Assembly (NCBI RefSeq): GCF_003351105.1
Contig: NZ_NKRG01000002.1
Span: 1-64,000 of the forward strand
Source: Thermosipho africanus Ob7
GTDB taxonomy: Bacteria; Thermotogota; Thermotogae; Thermotogales; Fervidobacteriaceae
Direction of reading: 5' to 3'
DNA length: 64,000 bases
The notes under the pieces are model-generated. The model was not told the DNA's origin. It saw nothing but the letters and a program-made list of their open reading frames with translations, and searched no databases. Positions 40,924-49,334 of the stretch are shown here, piece by piece; position 1 is the stretch's first letter, and each line of letters starts with the position of its first letter. Made by a program: the position numbers and the translations under genes.

Positions 40924-41743
40924 TTATAACACCTCTCATCATATAGAAATCTAATATTTCATCAGGATCTGTAACAGGATACGCACCATTTTTTATTAAA
41001 AAATTTGGTCCTTCAGAATTTAAGGAAAATATGTTACCCGGAACAGTAAAAAGGTCTTTACCAAAATCAATTGCATAATTAGCTGTAATCATAGTCCCAC
41101 TTTTTTTCTTGCACTCAACTATTAAAACTCCTTCAGAAATCCCAGCTATGATCCTATTTCTAAGAGGGAAATAATGTTTTTTTGGATTTTCCCAAGGCAA
41201 ATATTCACTAATTAGACATCCCTCTTTAGATATTTTATCGTATATATATTTATTTTGCTTTGGATAGCAAATATCAACTCCACATCCTAGCACAGCAATT
41301 GTCTGTTTCGAATTTTTATGAGCCTCGGCATCAATCCCAATTGCCATTCCGCTTACTATAACGAAAAATTCACTTAGTTTTTTCACAAACTTTTCAGTAA
41401 TACTTTTTCCATATGCTGTCATGCTTCTAGTCCCAACTACAGAAAAACAAATTTTTTTTAGCAGATGAATGTTTCCTTTATAAAAAAGTACAACTGGTGG
41501 CTTCCAAATGTTTTTTAAATACTCAGGATATTCATCATCAAAAAATGTAAGAATACCATTTCCTGAAAATTCCAGCCATCTTGTTAGTTTGCTTTCTATA
41601 AACTTTTTTCTTTGAATATCTTGGCTTTTTATGTAGCCATTTTTTATTTCATTAATTGTGTATCCAAGACTACTTAAACTTGCTATTTCAACTTTAGTCA
41701 TATTTTTATTTATTTTGTTCCAAAATTTCTTTAATTCTTTCAA
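40901..41743 (-). CDS. dprA: DNA-processing protein DprA (Smf)
   Basis: About 280 residues. The Rossmann-like core carries [41 protein letters not shown] and [16 protein letters not shown]. DprA loads RecA on incoming single-stranded DNA during transformation. The long-form TTG start (41743) has GGGAG three bases upstream but overlaps the previous gene by 38 bases. ATG at 41701 gives a more typical N-terminus but no ribosome binding site. There is no C-terminal winged helix. The ComF-like gene at 7 kb suggests a competence system. Confidence 0.92.
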   Translation of the reverse strand: MKELKKFWNKINKNMTKVEIASLSSLGYTINEIKNGYIKSQDIQRKKFIESKLTRWLEFSGNGILTFFDDEYPEYLKNIWKPPVVLFYKGNIHLLKKICFSVVGTRSMTAYGKSITEKFVKKLSEFFVIVSGMAIGIDAEAHKNSKQTIAVLGCGVDICYPKQNKYIYDKISKEGCLISEYLPWENPKKHYFPLRNRIIAGISEGVLIVECKKKSGTMITANYAIDFGKDLFTVPGNIFSLNSEGPNFLIKNGAYPVTDPDEILDFYMMRGVINESNRKN

Positions 41744-41987
41744 TTACTCCCATTTTTTTACCAGGCAGACATTTATCAATTGCATCACCTTTTTTTACAA
41801 TAGCGGAAGCATAACCTTCGCAGCCAGGATATCCACAAGCACCACAGTTAATCCCTGGAAGAACTTTTGTTATTTCTTCAATTCTTGGATCAACTTCGAC
41901 CTTAAACTTTTCATTGCTAAATGCAAGAAATAACCCAAATCCTAATCCCAAGGCGCCCATAACAAGTGCTGAATAAAGAATAACCAC
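41706..41987 (-). CDS. RnfB-like [4Fe-4S] (Fes/ASKHA-type) mini-protein
   Basis: A 93-residue protein. An N-terminal membrane helix (about 1-22) is followed by PGINCGACGYPGCEGYA… with a further Cys at DKCLPG, the four-Cys [4Fe-4S] motif found at the N-terminus of RnfB. The ferredoxin domains of RnfB are missing, and no rnf genes are adjacent. It is therefore either a stand-alone membrane electron carrier or a cut-down RnfB. GTG start with GGAGG eight bases upstream. Confidence 0.8.
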   Translation of the reverse strand: MVILYSALVMGALGLGFGLFLAFSNEKFKVEVDPRIEEITKVLPGINCGACGYPGCEGYASAIVKKGDAIDKCLPGKKMGVIERIKEILEQNK

Positions 41988-42034
41988 CTAAAACACCTCC
42001 TGCAACTTATTTTTCAATGATATTTTACCACAAA

Positions 42035-42063
42035 TAGACCATTTTTAATAGAAGTGCTATAAT
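42035..42063 (+). promoter_or_regulatory. Extended -10 promoter for the murJ operon
   Basis: TG-C-TATAAT (42055-42063) is a consensus extended -10. A weak TAGACC sits 17 bases before it (42035-42040). It lies 33 bases upstream of the murJ start, in the divergent gap with the RnfB-like gene. The minus strand there shows TGGTAAAAT for the opposite operon. Confidence 0.65.
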
Positions 42064-42096
42064 ACTTTTTTGAAAGGAAACGTTGGGAGGAAAAAT

Positions 42097-43524
42097 ATGT
42101 CAATACTTTTTAGTAGCCTTCTTTTTTCTATTGCAACATTTTTCTCTAGAATTTTAGGACTATTCAGAGATGTTTTATTTGCAAAATATTTCGGTGTTTC
42201 ATATGAACTTGATGCATACTTTATAGCCATCATGTTTCCCTTTTTTCTTAGAAAAGTTTTTGGTGAAGGAGCTATGTCTTCTGCATTCGTACCACTTTAT
42301 TCAGAAAAAAGTGGAGAGGAAAAAGATAAATTTCTATCATCTGTTATTAATGGCTTTTCTTTAATAATTTTGGCATTAGTTATATTATCTTATTTTTTCC
42401 CAGATCTAATAATCAACCTATTTGGAGCAGGCAGCTCACACGAAACAAAGATATTGGCTAAAAAGCTTTTATTAATTACGTCACCTTCAATATACTTTAT
42501 ATTCTTGTGGGCAATTTCTTATTCAATTTTAAACACGAATAACAAATTTTTTTGGCCAGCATTGACTCCAAGTATATCTAACATAACAATAATAATAGGG
42601 ACATTTTTATCAACAAAATATGGAATAATTTCACCTACGGTAGGTTTCTTAATTGGGTCAATATTAATGTTTTTTAGTATTATAAAATCAATCATAAAAC
42701 ATAAATATTATTTTACGATAAAGCATTTTCCACATTTTTTGAAATTATTTTTTCCTACATTTATGACTATGGTAGTTTCACAAATAAACACTGTTGTTGA
42801 TATGAATGTTGTATCCTTTTACGACAAAGGAAGTATTTCATACCTGCAGTACGCTTCTAGATTTTATTTACTTCCATATGGCCTTTTTGCTGTATCAGTC
42901 TCTACGGTTGTCTTATCAAAGATATCGAATGACAGAAAAAATTTTAATTACCATTTAAATGATGCATTAAAATCAACCTTATTTTTTACAATACCATCTA
43001 TGGTAGGATTAATCTTTTTATCAACTCCAATAATTAGATTTTTTTATGAACATGGAGCATTTACTTCTAAAGACACAATGATTACATCTAAAATTTTAAT
43101 CGCATATACATTAGGATTACCTTTTTATGGAATTTATTCAACTATTTCTAGAAGTTATCATGCTATAAAAAACACAAAAACACCTTTTATTGCAGCTACT
43201 ATAGTATCTTTGTCAAATATTATTTTAGATATAATTTTTGGTCTAAAATATGGACCAAATGGAGTTGCTTTAGCTACAAGTATTGCAGGTATTATAGGAG
43301 TTTTATATTTATTATTTTCTGTAAAGACTTTTCCGATAAAAGACTTTTTAAAGATATCATTAAATAGTCTTATAATGTTATTTGTAATATATCTGACTGA
43401 TTTTACAGATAATAAGTTTTGGTTCTTGATACAAATTTTGATTGGAATTTTAGTTTATTTAATTTTTAGCAGTATATTCTATCGAGATTTAATACGGAGG
43501 TTTTTGTATGCTAGAAAGAAGTAA
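42097..43524 (+). CDS. murJ: Lipid II flippase MurJ (MviN)
   Basis: A 475-residue protein with about 13-14 membrane helices. N-terminal SRILGLFRDVLFAKYFGVSYELDAYFIAIM and FGEGAMSSAFVPLYSE are the family signature. It moves lipid II outward for peptidoglycan synthesis. ATG at 42097 is chosen (GGGAGG six bases upstream); an earlier in-frame start lacks a site. It overlaps birA by 17 bases. Confidence 0.95.
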   Translation: MSILFSSLLFSIATFFSRILGLFRDVLFAKYFGVSYELDAYFIAIMFPFFLRKVFGEGAMSSAFVPLYSEKSGEEKDKFLSSVINGFSLIILALVILSYFFPDLIINLFGAGSSHETKILAKKLLLITSPSIYFIFLWAISYSILNTNNKFFWPALTPSISNITIIIGTFLSTKYGIISPTVGFLIGSILMFFSIIKSIIKHKYYFTIKHFPHFLKLFFPTFMTMVVSQINTVVDMNVVSFYDKGSISYLQYASRFYLLPYGLFAVSVSTVVLSKISNDRKNFNYHLNDALKSTLFFTIPSMVGLIFLSTPIIRFFYEHGAFTSKDTMITSKILIAYTLGLPFYGIYSTISRSYHAIKNTKTPFIAATIVSLSNIILDIIFGLKYGPNGVALATSIAGIIGVLYLLFSVKTFPIKDFLKISLNSLIMLFVIYLTDFTDNKFWFLIQILIGILVYLIFSSIFYRDLIRRFLYARKK

Positions 43525-44188
43525 GTTAATTTGTTTTGAAAAAATAAATAGTACAAACACATATGTGAAAGAGAATTATAAAAATCTCGACAATGGAACA
43601 ATAGTATTAGCAAAAGTTCAAACTCAAGGCAGGGGAAGACTTGGAAGAGTATGGATTTCACAAGAGGGCGGATTATGGTTTTCTATACTTTTTAAGAAAA
43701 ACTTAAAATATCCTAATTTTTACACTAAGCTTTCAGCAATTACACTATTGTCAATTTTGAAAAATTTGAAAATATCTGCTAAAATTAAGTGGCCAAATGA
43801 TATATTTTTTAAAGAAAAAAAACTTTCGGGTATACTTACAGAAATAATAAGCAAAAATGGAAAAGTACAGGCAATTGTAGTTGGTATCGGATTGAATGTA
43901 AATAATGAAACTCCACCTGAAGGCACTTCTGTTTCAAAAGTTACTGAAAAAAAATTTGAAATTAATTTAATTTTAAATTTATTTATAAACAAATTTAATA
44001 TTTATTATAAATTTTTTAGGTTATTTCCTTTTCTGCTTACCATAGCATGGAAGAAAAACTTAATTTTTAAAAGAAATGACATAATAAATGGTTATAAAAT
44101 AAAAAAGATTACTTCTGAATACTTGATTGTAGAAAAGAATGGTTTAAATAAGAAAATTAAGAGTATACACGAACTTGAAGGAGGATAA
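43508..44188 (+). CDS. birA: Biotin–[acetyl-CoA-carboxylase] ligase, catalytic domain only
   Basis: A 226-residue group I biotin protein ligase. NSTNTYVKEN opens it, QGRGRLGRVWISQEGGLWFS binds biotinyl-AMP, and KIKWPNDIFFKEKKLSGILTE carries the catalytic Lys. No N-terminal helix-turn-helix is present, so it cannot act as the BirA repressor. ACGGAGG precedes the ATG inside the murJ end. A bioY transporter is found at 60.0-60.5 kb. Confidence 0.94.
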   Translation: MLERSKLICFEKINSTNTYVKENYKNLDNGTIVLAKVQTQGRGRLGRVWISQEGGLWFSILFKKNLKYPNFYTKLSAITLLSILKNLKISAKIKWPNDIFFKEKKLSGILTEIISKNGKVQAIVVGIGLNVNNETPPEGTSVSKVTEKKFEINLILNLFINKFNIYYKFFRLFPFLLTIAWKKNLIFKRNDIINGYKIKKITSEYLIVEKNGLNKKIKSIHELEGG

Positions 44189-44190
44189 AA

Positions 44191-45219
44191 ATGAGCACAG
44201 AAAAATTAGTGGAAAATATAAAAAATGAAATTAAAGAAGTTGTCAAAGAATATGGTAATAAAAATGTTGTAATTGCATTTTCTGGAGGATTAGATAGTAC
44301 AGTGGCAGCTCTTCTTACTAAAGAAGCACTTGGACCAGAAAATGTTGAACTAGCCAACGTTGTTTATGGACCTTTTACATATAAAAGGAGTATTGAAATT
44401 GTTAAAAAGTCTGCTGAAAAAATGGGATTAAAGATTACATTTCTTGAATCATTATATCAAAAAGAAATATGGAAAAATGGACCTTCATGTAACATGTGTA
44501 CCAAAACTGTAAAAATGAATACTGTAAAAAAATATGCAAAAGATAGATTAGTTATAACTGGTTCAAATCAAAGTGATAGCTGGGGAAAAACAGGATTAAA
44601 AGTTTTCAATGGTTTATATGCGCCATTAGGTGATTTAAATAAATCTGAAATCCAAAATATTTTGGATTTTTATTCATTTAAATTGGAGAGAATAGGTGAA
44701 AATTCAAAAAGGGAAGGTTGTAAATTAAAACATCTTTTAAAGATCATGACAAATTTGGATTATCATGGAAAAGCAGTTGATTTTGCTAATGAAATATTAC
44801 TTGAAAATGTCCCCAAAAATCTTGAACTTGCAAATGTAAAAATTATAGGACCACTTTCTAAAAATATTGCAATCATTAATGTTAAACCTATGGTTGATAA
44901 CATTAATGAAATAAAGAAAAAAATTGAAAATATTGACGTTATAGATGAAGTAATAGTAGCTAAAAAACCACTAATATTACATGTAATTGCAAACCCTTCA
45001 ATTTATAGAGTCAAAAACTCTAGGTATTGGATAGAAGTAGGGAAATTACAACCAGAATTTGCCGTTCCAATCAAGGTTATATGGAAGGAATCTAAAAATA
45101 ACAAATTAAGGACAATACAAGTAGTTGGGGTGGAAGAATGGAAAGATTACGACCCGAGGAACTTGAAAATAAACTTGGGTACAGATTTAGAAATGAAGAA
45201 CTCTTGCTCACTGCTTTAA
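44191..45219 (+). CDS. PP-loop (ATP pyrophosphatase) family protein of unknown substrate
   Basis: A 342-residue protein. IAFSGGLDSTVAALL (about 28-42) is the SGGxDS PP-loop that adenylates a substrate. A CxxC (CNMC, about 99-102) and GSNQSDSWG follow, then a C-terminal domain. This resembles the QueC/LarE/TtuA superfamily without clear membership. It follows birA by two bases with a GGAGG site. The last 27 codons overlap the RNase III gene by 82 bases, unusually long here. The C-terminal EWKDYDPRNLK… may therefore be non-conserved. Confidence 0.75.
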   Translation: MSTEKLVENIKNEIKEVVKEYGNKNVVIAFSGGLDSTVAALLTKEALGPENVELANVVYGPFTYKRSIEIVKKSAEKMGLKITFLESLYQKEIWKNGPSCNMCTKTVKMNTVKKYAKDRLVITGSNQSDSWGKTGLKVFNGLYAPLGDLNKSEIQNILDFYSFKLERIGENSKREGCKLKHLLKIMTNLDYHGKAVDFANEILLENVPKNLELANVKIIGPLSKNIAIINVKPMVDNINEIKKKIENIDVIDEVIVAKKPLILHVIANPSIYRVKNSRYWIEVGKLQPEFAVPIKVIWKESKNNKLRTIQVVGVEEWKDYDPRNLKINLGTDLEMKNSCSLL

Positions 45220-45830
45220 CACATACATCATTCGCACATGAGAATAAAGTTAAATCTTACGAACGTTTGGAATTCCTTGGAGACGCAGTTATTGATTTAT
45301 TGCTTAGTACAATTCTTTACCAAGAGTTTATCAATTTAAACGAAGGTACAATGGCACAAATCAAAGCAGCAGTAGCAAGTGAAGATATATTATATGAAAT
45401 TGGAATAGGTATTGGAATACAAAATTATATCTTTCTTGGAAAAGGTGAGTTAAAAAGTGGCGGAAAATACAAAAAATCTATAATTGCAGATGTTGTTGAA
45501 GCATTAGTTGCGGCAATTTATGTTGATTGCAAAAAAGATTTAAATGTTTTAGAAAATGTATTCCATGATACTTTTAAAAGGTATATAGAAATTTTTCTTA
45601 GTGGAAAGAGAATTTTTGATTATAAAACAAAACTCCAAGAAATTACCCAAGACCGTTTTAAACAATTACCAGTATATGATACTGTATCACAAAAAAATAA
45701 ATTTATAACAACACTTTATATAGATGGTAAAATTTATTCAAAAGCTGAGGGCTTTTCAAAAAAAGAGTCAGAAAAATTGGCAGCAAAAATTGCTTATGAA
45801 AAATTAAAGGAGGAGGAATTTCATGAGTGA
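45138..45830 (+). CDS. rnc: Ribonuclease III
   Basis: A 230-residue enzyme that cuts double-stranded RNA, including rRNA precursors. The N-terminus has the signature ERLEFLGDAVIDLLL (about 41-55). Metal-binding acidic residues lie there and in SIIADVVEALVAAIY. The C-terminal dsRNA-binding domain (about 155-225) ends in EGFSKKESEKLAAKIAYEKL. Start ATG 45138 follows GGGGTGG inside the previous gene. Confidence 0.96.
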   Translation: MERLRPEELENKLGYRFRNEELLLTALTHTSFAHENKVKSYERLEFLGDAVIDLLLSTILYQEFINLNEGTMAQIKAAVASEDILYEIGIGIGIQNYIFLGKGELKSGGKYKKSIIADVVEALVAAIYVDCKKDLNVLENVFHDTFKRYIEIFLSGKRIFDYKTKLQEITQDRFKQLPVYDTVSQKNKFITTLYIDGKIYSKAEGFSKKESEKLAAKIAYEKLKEEEFHE

Positions 45831-46092
45831 AAAGGATATAAAAAAATCTAATTTTAGTGAAAATAATTATGAAATGAATTGGGAAAGATATGAAAAGGCT
45901 TTATCAAAAGTTTTGCAGAACTTTGCAAACAAAGGATATGAGAAAGTCACAATCGAAGAACTTTGGGTTGAAACATCACTACCAAAAGATTTGTTATTAG
46001 AACTAATTAAGGAAAGAAATATAGTATTTCCAGAAGAAATTAAAGAAATAAAATACAAAAATGATACAATTTGGAGCTCAAACAAAGAATGA
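45823..46092 (+). CDS. Small acidic protein of unknown function
   Basis: An 89-residue protein not recognised. It overlaps the rnc stop by eight bases and has an exceptionally strong AAGGAGGAGG site, so it is real. Residues about 22-75 are predicted helical (KALSKVLQNFANKGYEKVTI-like) and could form a small helix-turn-helix: a turn at PKDLLLELIKERN. It has no Cys or membrane segment. It also overlaps the following permease gene by four bases (ATGA). Confidence 0.7.
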   Translation: MSEKDIKKSNFSENNYEMNWERYEKALSKVLQNFANKGYEKVTIEELWVETSLPKDLLLELIKERNIVFPEEIKEIKYKNDTIWSSNKE

Positions 46093-46970
46093 TCAATGCA
46101 TTTTTAACAATTTTACCACCATTTTTGATTATAATAGTGGGGTATATTTTTGGTAGAATTTTTCCTTACGATATAAAGATTATATCTAAAATTTCTTTAT
46201 GGATAATGGCAAGTGTTTTGTCATTTACATTTATAAATGATTATCCTCCGAAATTATCATATCTTAAATCTTACGGATTAGGAATACTATTCCTATTTAT
46301 TTTGTTTTATATTTTATCATTTGCTTTTAAAAAGGATAGATTTTTAATTTTGACAAATAGTATATACATTAACACGGGATACCTTGGGTATCCCATTTTG
46401 TATTCTATTTGGGGAGAAAAAGCTATGTCATATGGTGTTATTTATTCTGTAATTAATATGCTTGTTGCCTCAATTGTTTTACCTTCTTTTATTGGAGAAA
46501 AAATTAATTTAAAAAACATACTTAAGTTACCATACCTTTATGTGATAACTTTTGCTTATCTTTTGTCTATTTTTGGTATTAGCTATAAACAACTTCCTGT
46601 CCCCTTCATTGAAACAATAAATATGCTTAAAAATTCTGCAATCCCATTTCTTTTAATATTTACTGGTCTTTCACTATCGAAAATTAAGATTAAAAGTGTA
46701 AATTTTTATACAGTTATATTTTCAACTATAATTAGATTGGTTTTATATCCAGCTTTTGCCTTAATTTTCGTTTTTCTTTCAAAAATGGATAATGAATTTG
46801 CAAGAGTGTTCGTATTAGAAAGCGCTATGCCCACAGCTATTAACAGTGTTATATTAATTGATGCAATTACTGGTGATGCTTCTAAAATAAGTCTTACTGT
46901 TGCCATTACAACTCTTCTTTCTGCATTTACTATTCCTGTTTGGATTATTGTTTTAGAAAGAATTTTATAA
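46089..46970 (+). CDS. AEC (auxin efflux carrier) family permease
   Basis: About 293 residues and about ten membrane helices, arranged as two five-helix bundles: PPFLIIIVGYIFGRIFP, ILTNSIYINTGYLGYPIL, VINMLVASIVLPSF, PFLLIFTGLSL and AMPTAINSVILIDAITGD. The AEC family exports small organic acids. ATG at 46089 (ATGA overlap with the previous stop) is chosen over a TTG at 46071. The substrate is unknown. It is the last gene of the murJ transcription unit. Confidence 0.85.
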   Translation: MINAFLTILPPFLIIIVGYIFGRIFPYDIKIISKISLWIMASVLSFTFINDYPPKLSYLKSYGLGILFLFILFYILSFAFKKDRFLILTNSIYINTGYLGYPILYSIWGEKAMSYGVIYSVINMLVASIVLPSFIGEKINLKNILKLPYLYVITFAYLLSIFGISYKQLPVPFIETINMLKNSAIPFLLIFTGLSLSKIKIKSVNFYTVIFSTIIRLVLYPAFALIFVFLSKMDNEFARVFVLESAMPTAINSVILIDAITGDASKISLTVAITTLLSAFTIPVWIIVLERIL

Positions 46971-47018
46971 TATTCTTTTATTTCTAATTTTGTTTAATTA
47001 ATTTCAAAAAAATAAATT

Positions 47019-47071
47019 TATCACAAAAATTCACAAGTTTGATACTTTTCAAATGGTAATACTTTGTGATA
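47019..47071. promoter_or_regulatory. Inverted half-sites near the hydrogenase promoter (candidate Rex operator)
   Basis: TATCACAAA (47019-47027) and TTTGTGATA (47063-47071) form a perfect nine-base inverted repeat. A third TCACAA copy lies at 47031-47036. Half-sites TTGTGA/TCACAA match those of the redox repressor Rex, known to control hydrogenase genes in this phylum. The second arm overlaps the -10. The wide spacing is not the compact Rex palindrome, so this is tentative. Confidence 0.4.
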
Positions 47072-47075
47072 TAAT
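47046..47075 (+). promoter_or_regulatory. Promoter for the [FeFe]-hydrogenase gene
   Basis: TTTTCA (47046-47051), an 18-base spacer and consensus TATAAT (47070-47075). It lies about 97 bases upstream of the ATG at 47172, giving a leader of about 90 bases. The -10 overlaps the inverted half-site. Confidence 0.55.
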
Positions 47076-47171
47076 TTACTTGAGAAAGAAAAAAACATAA
47101 AGGATATGATAGCTCGTTTATGGGGATAGAATGTGAAAAAAATCGTTAATACAGATCTAAGGAGGGATATG

Positions 47172-48923
47172 ATGGCAAAAATTTTTTTGAATGGAAAGGA
47201 GTATGAAGTTCCAGATAATTTGACCGTATTAGAGGCAGCCCAGAAACTTGGTATGGAAATCCCAACTTTGTGTCATCATCCAGAGCTAGAGCCAATAGGA
47301 GCTTGTAGAGTTTGTGTCGTAGAAATCGAGGGTGCTAGAACACTTCAACCTGCATGTACAACCAAAGTATATGACGGAATTAAAATAAATACGAATTCTG
47401 AAAGAGTAGAAAATGCTGTAAAGTTTAATTTATCACTTATAATGGCAAATCACCCAAACGATTGTATGTATTGTGAAGCGGATCAAAGATGTGAACTAAA
47501 AAGGCTTGTTCAAAAATATAATATTAGACCTGTATTTAAAGTCTCGGACCTTCCAGATGTATTTGATGATAGCAGTCCTTCAATCCAAAGAGATCTTTCT
47601 AGATGTATAAAATGCCAAAGATGTGTAAGAGTTTGTAGTGAAATTCAAGGAATGAATATCTACTCCATGATCGAAAGAGGTTATAAAACCATTCCTCAAA
47701 CTGCATTTGATATGCCTGTCTATGAAACTAACTGTATTTCATGCGGACAATGTGCATACCTTTGTCCAGTTGGCGCAATTTATGAAACTCCCGATTGGAG
47801 AAAAGTACTTAAAATATTAGATAAAAAGGATAACAAAATTTTAGTCGCCCAAACAGCTCCTTCAGTAAGAGTTGCAATAGGTGAAGAATTTGGTATGGAA
47901 CCAGGTTCAGTAAGTACAGGTAAGATGGTTGCTGCAATTCGAAGATTGGGATTTGATTATGTTTTCGATACAAACTTTGCTGCTGACTTGACAATTATGG
48001 AAGAAGGCACAGAACTTATTGGAAGAATAAAAGATGGTGGGCCATTTCCAATGTTTACAAGTTGTTGTCCAGGTTGGATCAATTTGTTAGAAAAAGAATA
48101 TCCTGAATTTATCAACAATGCTTCAAGTGCGAAATCTCCTCAACAAATGATGAGTCCTATTGTTAAAACATACTTTGCTAAAAAGATTGGGGTAGATCCA
48201 GAAGATATAATTATGGTATCTATTATGCCATGTACTGCAAAGAAAGATGAAATTACAAGGCCACAACAAAAGATAAAATTAGAAGATGGAAGAGAAATTA
48301 AAACAACAGATTATGTTATTACAACAAGAGAACTTGCAAAACTTATAAAGATGAAACAAATTAACTTTATTGGGCTTGATGATGAAGACTTTGATAATCC
48401 ACTTGGAACTTCTACTGGTGCCGGTGCAATTTTTGGCGTTACTGGTGGGGTTATGGAAGCTGCTCTTAGAACCGCTTATGAACTTATTACAAACAAAAAA
48501 TTACCAAAACTTGAATTCAATGCAGTAAGAGGATTAGATGGTATTAGAGAAACCGAAATTGATATAGAAGGTAAAAAATTAAAAGTTGCAATTGCACATG
48601 GAACTGCAAACGTAAAAAAACTTCTAGACGATATAAGAGACGGAGTAAGATATTATGACTTTATTGAAATAATGGCATGTCCTGGTGGATGTATAGGTGG
48701 TGGTGGACAACCAAAGAGCCTAGATCCAGATATTCTCAAAAAGCGTGCTTCGGCAATCTACTCAATTGACGAACTTAGTACACTTAGAAGATCACATGAA
48801 AATCCAGATATTCAAAAGCTTTATGAAGAATTTCTTGAAAAACCAAATAGCCATATTGCTCACGAATTACTACACACTTACTATACAGATAGATCAGTTA
48901 AAAATAAAGTAGTTACAGAATAA
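47172..48923 (+). CDS. [FeFe]-hydrogenase catalytic subunit, monomeric modular type
   Basis: A 583-residue protein. An N-terminal [2Fe-2S] ferredoxin domain has PTLCHHPELEPIGACRVC. A His-ligated [4Fe-4S] motif (HPNDCMYCEADQRC) follows, then two [4Fe-4S] motifs (CIKCQRCVRVC, CISCGQCAYLCPVG). The H-cluster domain has complete L1 TSCCPGW, L2 MPCTAKKDE and L3 MACPGGCIGGGGQP. All H-cluster Cys and the proton-relay Cys are present, so it should be an active H2-producing or H2-consuming enzyme. ATG at 47172 has GGAGG six bases upstream. No HydB/HydC subunit genes are adjacent. Confidence 0.94.
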   Translation: MAKIFLNGKEYEVPDNLTVLEAAQKLGMEIPTLCHHPELEPIGACRVCVVEIEGARTLQPACTTKVYDGIKINTNSERVENAVKFNLSLIMANHPNDCMYCEADQRCELKRLVQKYNIRPVFKVSDLPDVFDDSSPSIQRDLSRCIKCQRCVRVCSEIQGMNIYSMIERGYKTIPQTAFDMPVYETNCISCGQCAYLCPVGAIYETPDWRKVLKILDKKDNKILVAQTAPSVRVAIGEEFGMEPGSVSTGKMVAAIRRLGFDYVFDTNFAADLTIMEEGTELIGRIKDGGPFPMFTSCCPGWINLLEKEYPEFINNASSAKSPQQMMSPIVKTYFAKKIGVDPEDIIMVSIMPCTAKKDEITRPQQKIKLEDGREIKTTDYVITTRELAKLIKMKQINFIGLDDEDFDNPLGTSTGAGAIFGVTGGVMEAALRTAYELITNKKLPKLEFNAVRGLDGIRETEIDIEGKKLKVAIAHGTANVKKLLDDIRDGVRYYDFIEIMACPGGCIGGGGQPKSLDPDILKKRASAIYSIDELSTLRRSHENPDIQKLYEEFLEKPNSHIAHELLHTYYTDRSVKNKVVTE

Positions 48924-48960
48924 GGTCCTTTAAAAGCTTTTAAAAATTAAATAAAATATT

Positions 48961-49081
48961 CCTTTCTGAGGTTGAGGGAAGTTTATCCTGACACCAAGGA
49001 AAGGGGAAAAAGCTAGAAAATGCTAATAATGCATTAATTTTCCCCTTTCCTTGGAAAATAAAAAGGAAAGGGGATTTTTAT
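48961..49081 (+). ncRNA. Structured leader RNA with mutually exclusive pairings ahead of the hyd maturation genes
   Basis: CCAAGGAAAGGGGAAAA (48994-49010) and TTTTCCCCTTTCCTTGG (49038-49054) form a perfect 17-pair stem. Within its 27-base loop, ATGC/GCAT (49020-49023 with 49031-49034) can pair. The 3' arm (CCCCTTTCC, 49042-49050) can instead pair over 10 bp with GGAAAGGGGA at 49065-49074, which is the ribosome binding site of the gene at 49082. CCTTTC at 48961-48966 could pair with the 5' arm. There is no U-run after either stem, so this is not a simple terminator. It matches no riboswitch class I recognise. Confidence 0.6.
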
Positions 49082-49330
49082 ATGGAAAGGTTTTATACAG
49101 TAGACATTATTGTTACAAATAGAGACGATGCATATGAAAAAGTGAATCAAATTTTACATGATTTTTCAAGGTATATTAAACTTAGAGTTGGATATCCAAT
49201 AGAAAGCGAAAATATGGCAGTAATCTTTGTCCTCTTTAAAGCTACAAACGACATATTGGGAAGTTTTACTGGAAAATTAGGACAAATAAAAAATGTGAAA
49301 GTAAAAAGTATTCCAATTACAAAGGGGTGA
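49082..49330 (+). CDS. TM1266-family protein, putative hydrogenase-system regulator
   Basis: An 82-residue protein with an ACT-like alternating beta/alpha pattern (RFYTVDIIVTNRDDAYEKVN… then IFVLFKATNDILGSFTGKLG). Homologues are named after Thermotoga TM1266 and lie beside [FeFe]-hydrogenase maturation genes. Function is unproven. Its ribosome binding site, GGAAAGGGG eight bases before the ATG, is the alternative-pairing element of the leader RNA. It is followed by hydG after four bases. Confidence 0.85.
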   Translation: MERFYTVDIIVTNRDDAYEKVNQILHDFSRYIKLRVGYPIESENMAVIFVLFKATNDILGSFTGKLGQIKNVKVKSIPITKG

Positions 49331-49334
49331 AAGT

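Noticed and set aside
48924-48955. TTTTAAAAGCTTTTAAAA-like palindrome after the hydrogenase gene as a terminator
   Set aside because: The stem is nearly all A/T and would not be stable at high temperature; no clear U-run follows.
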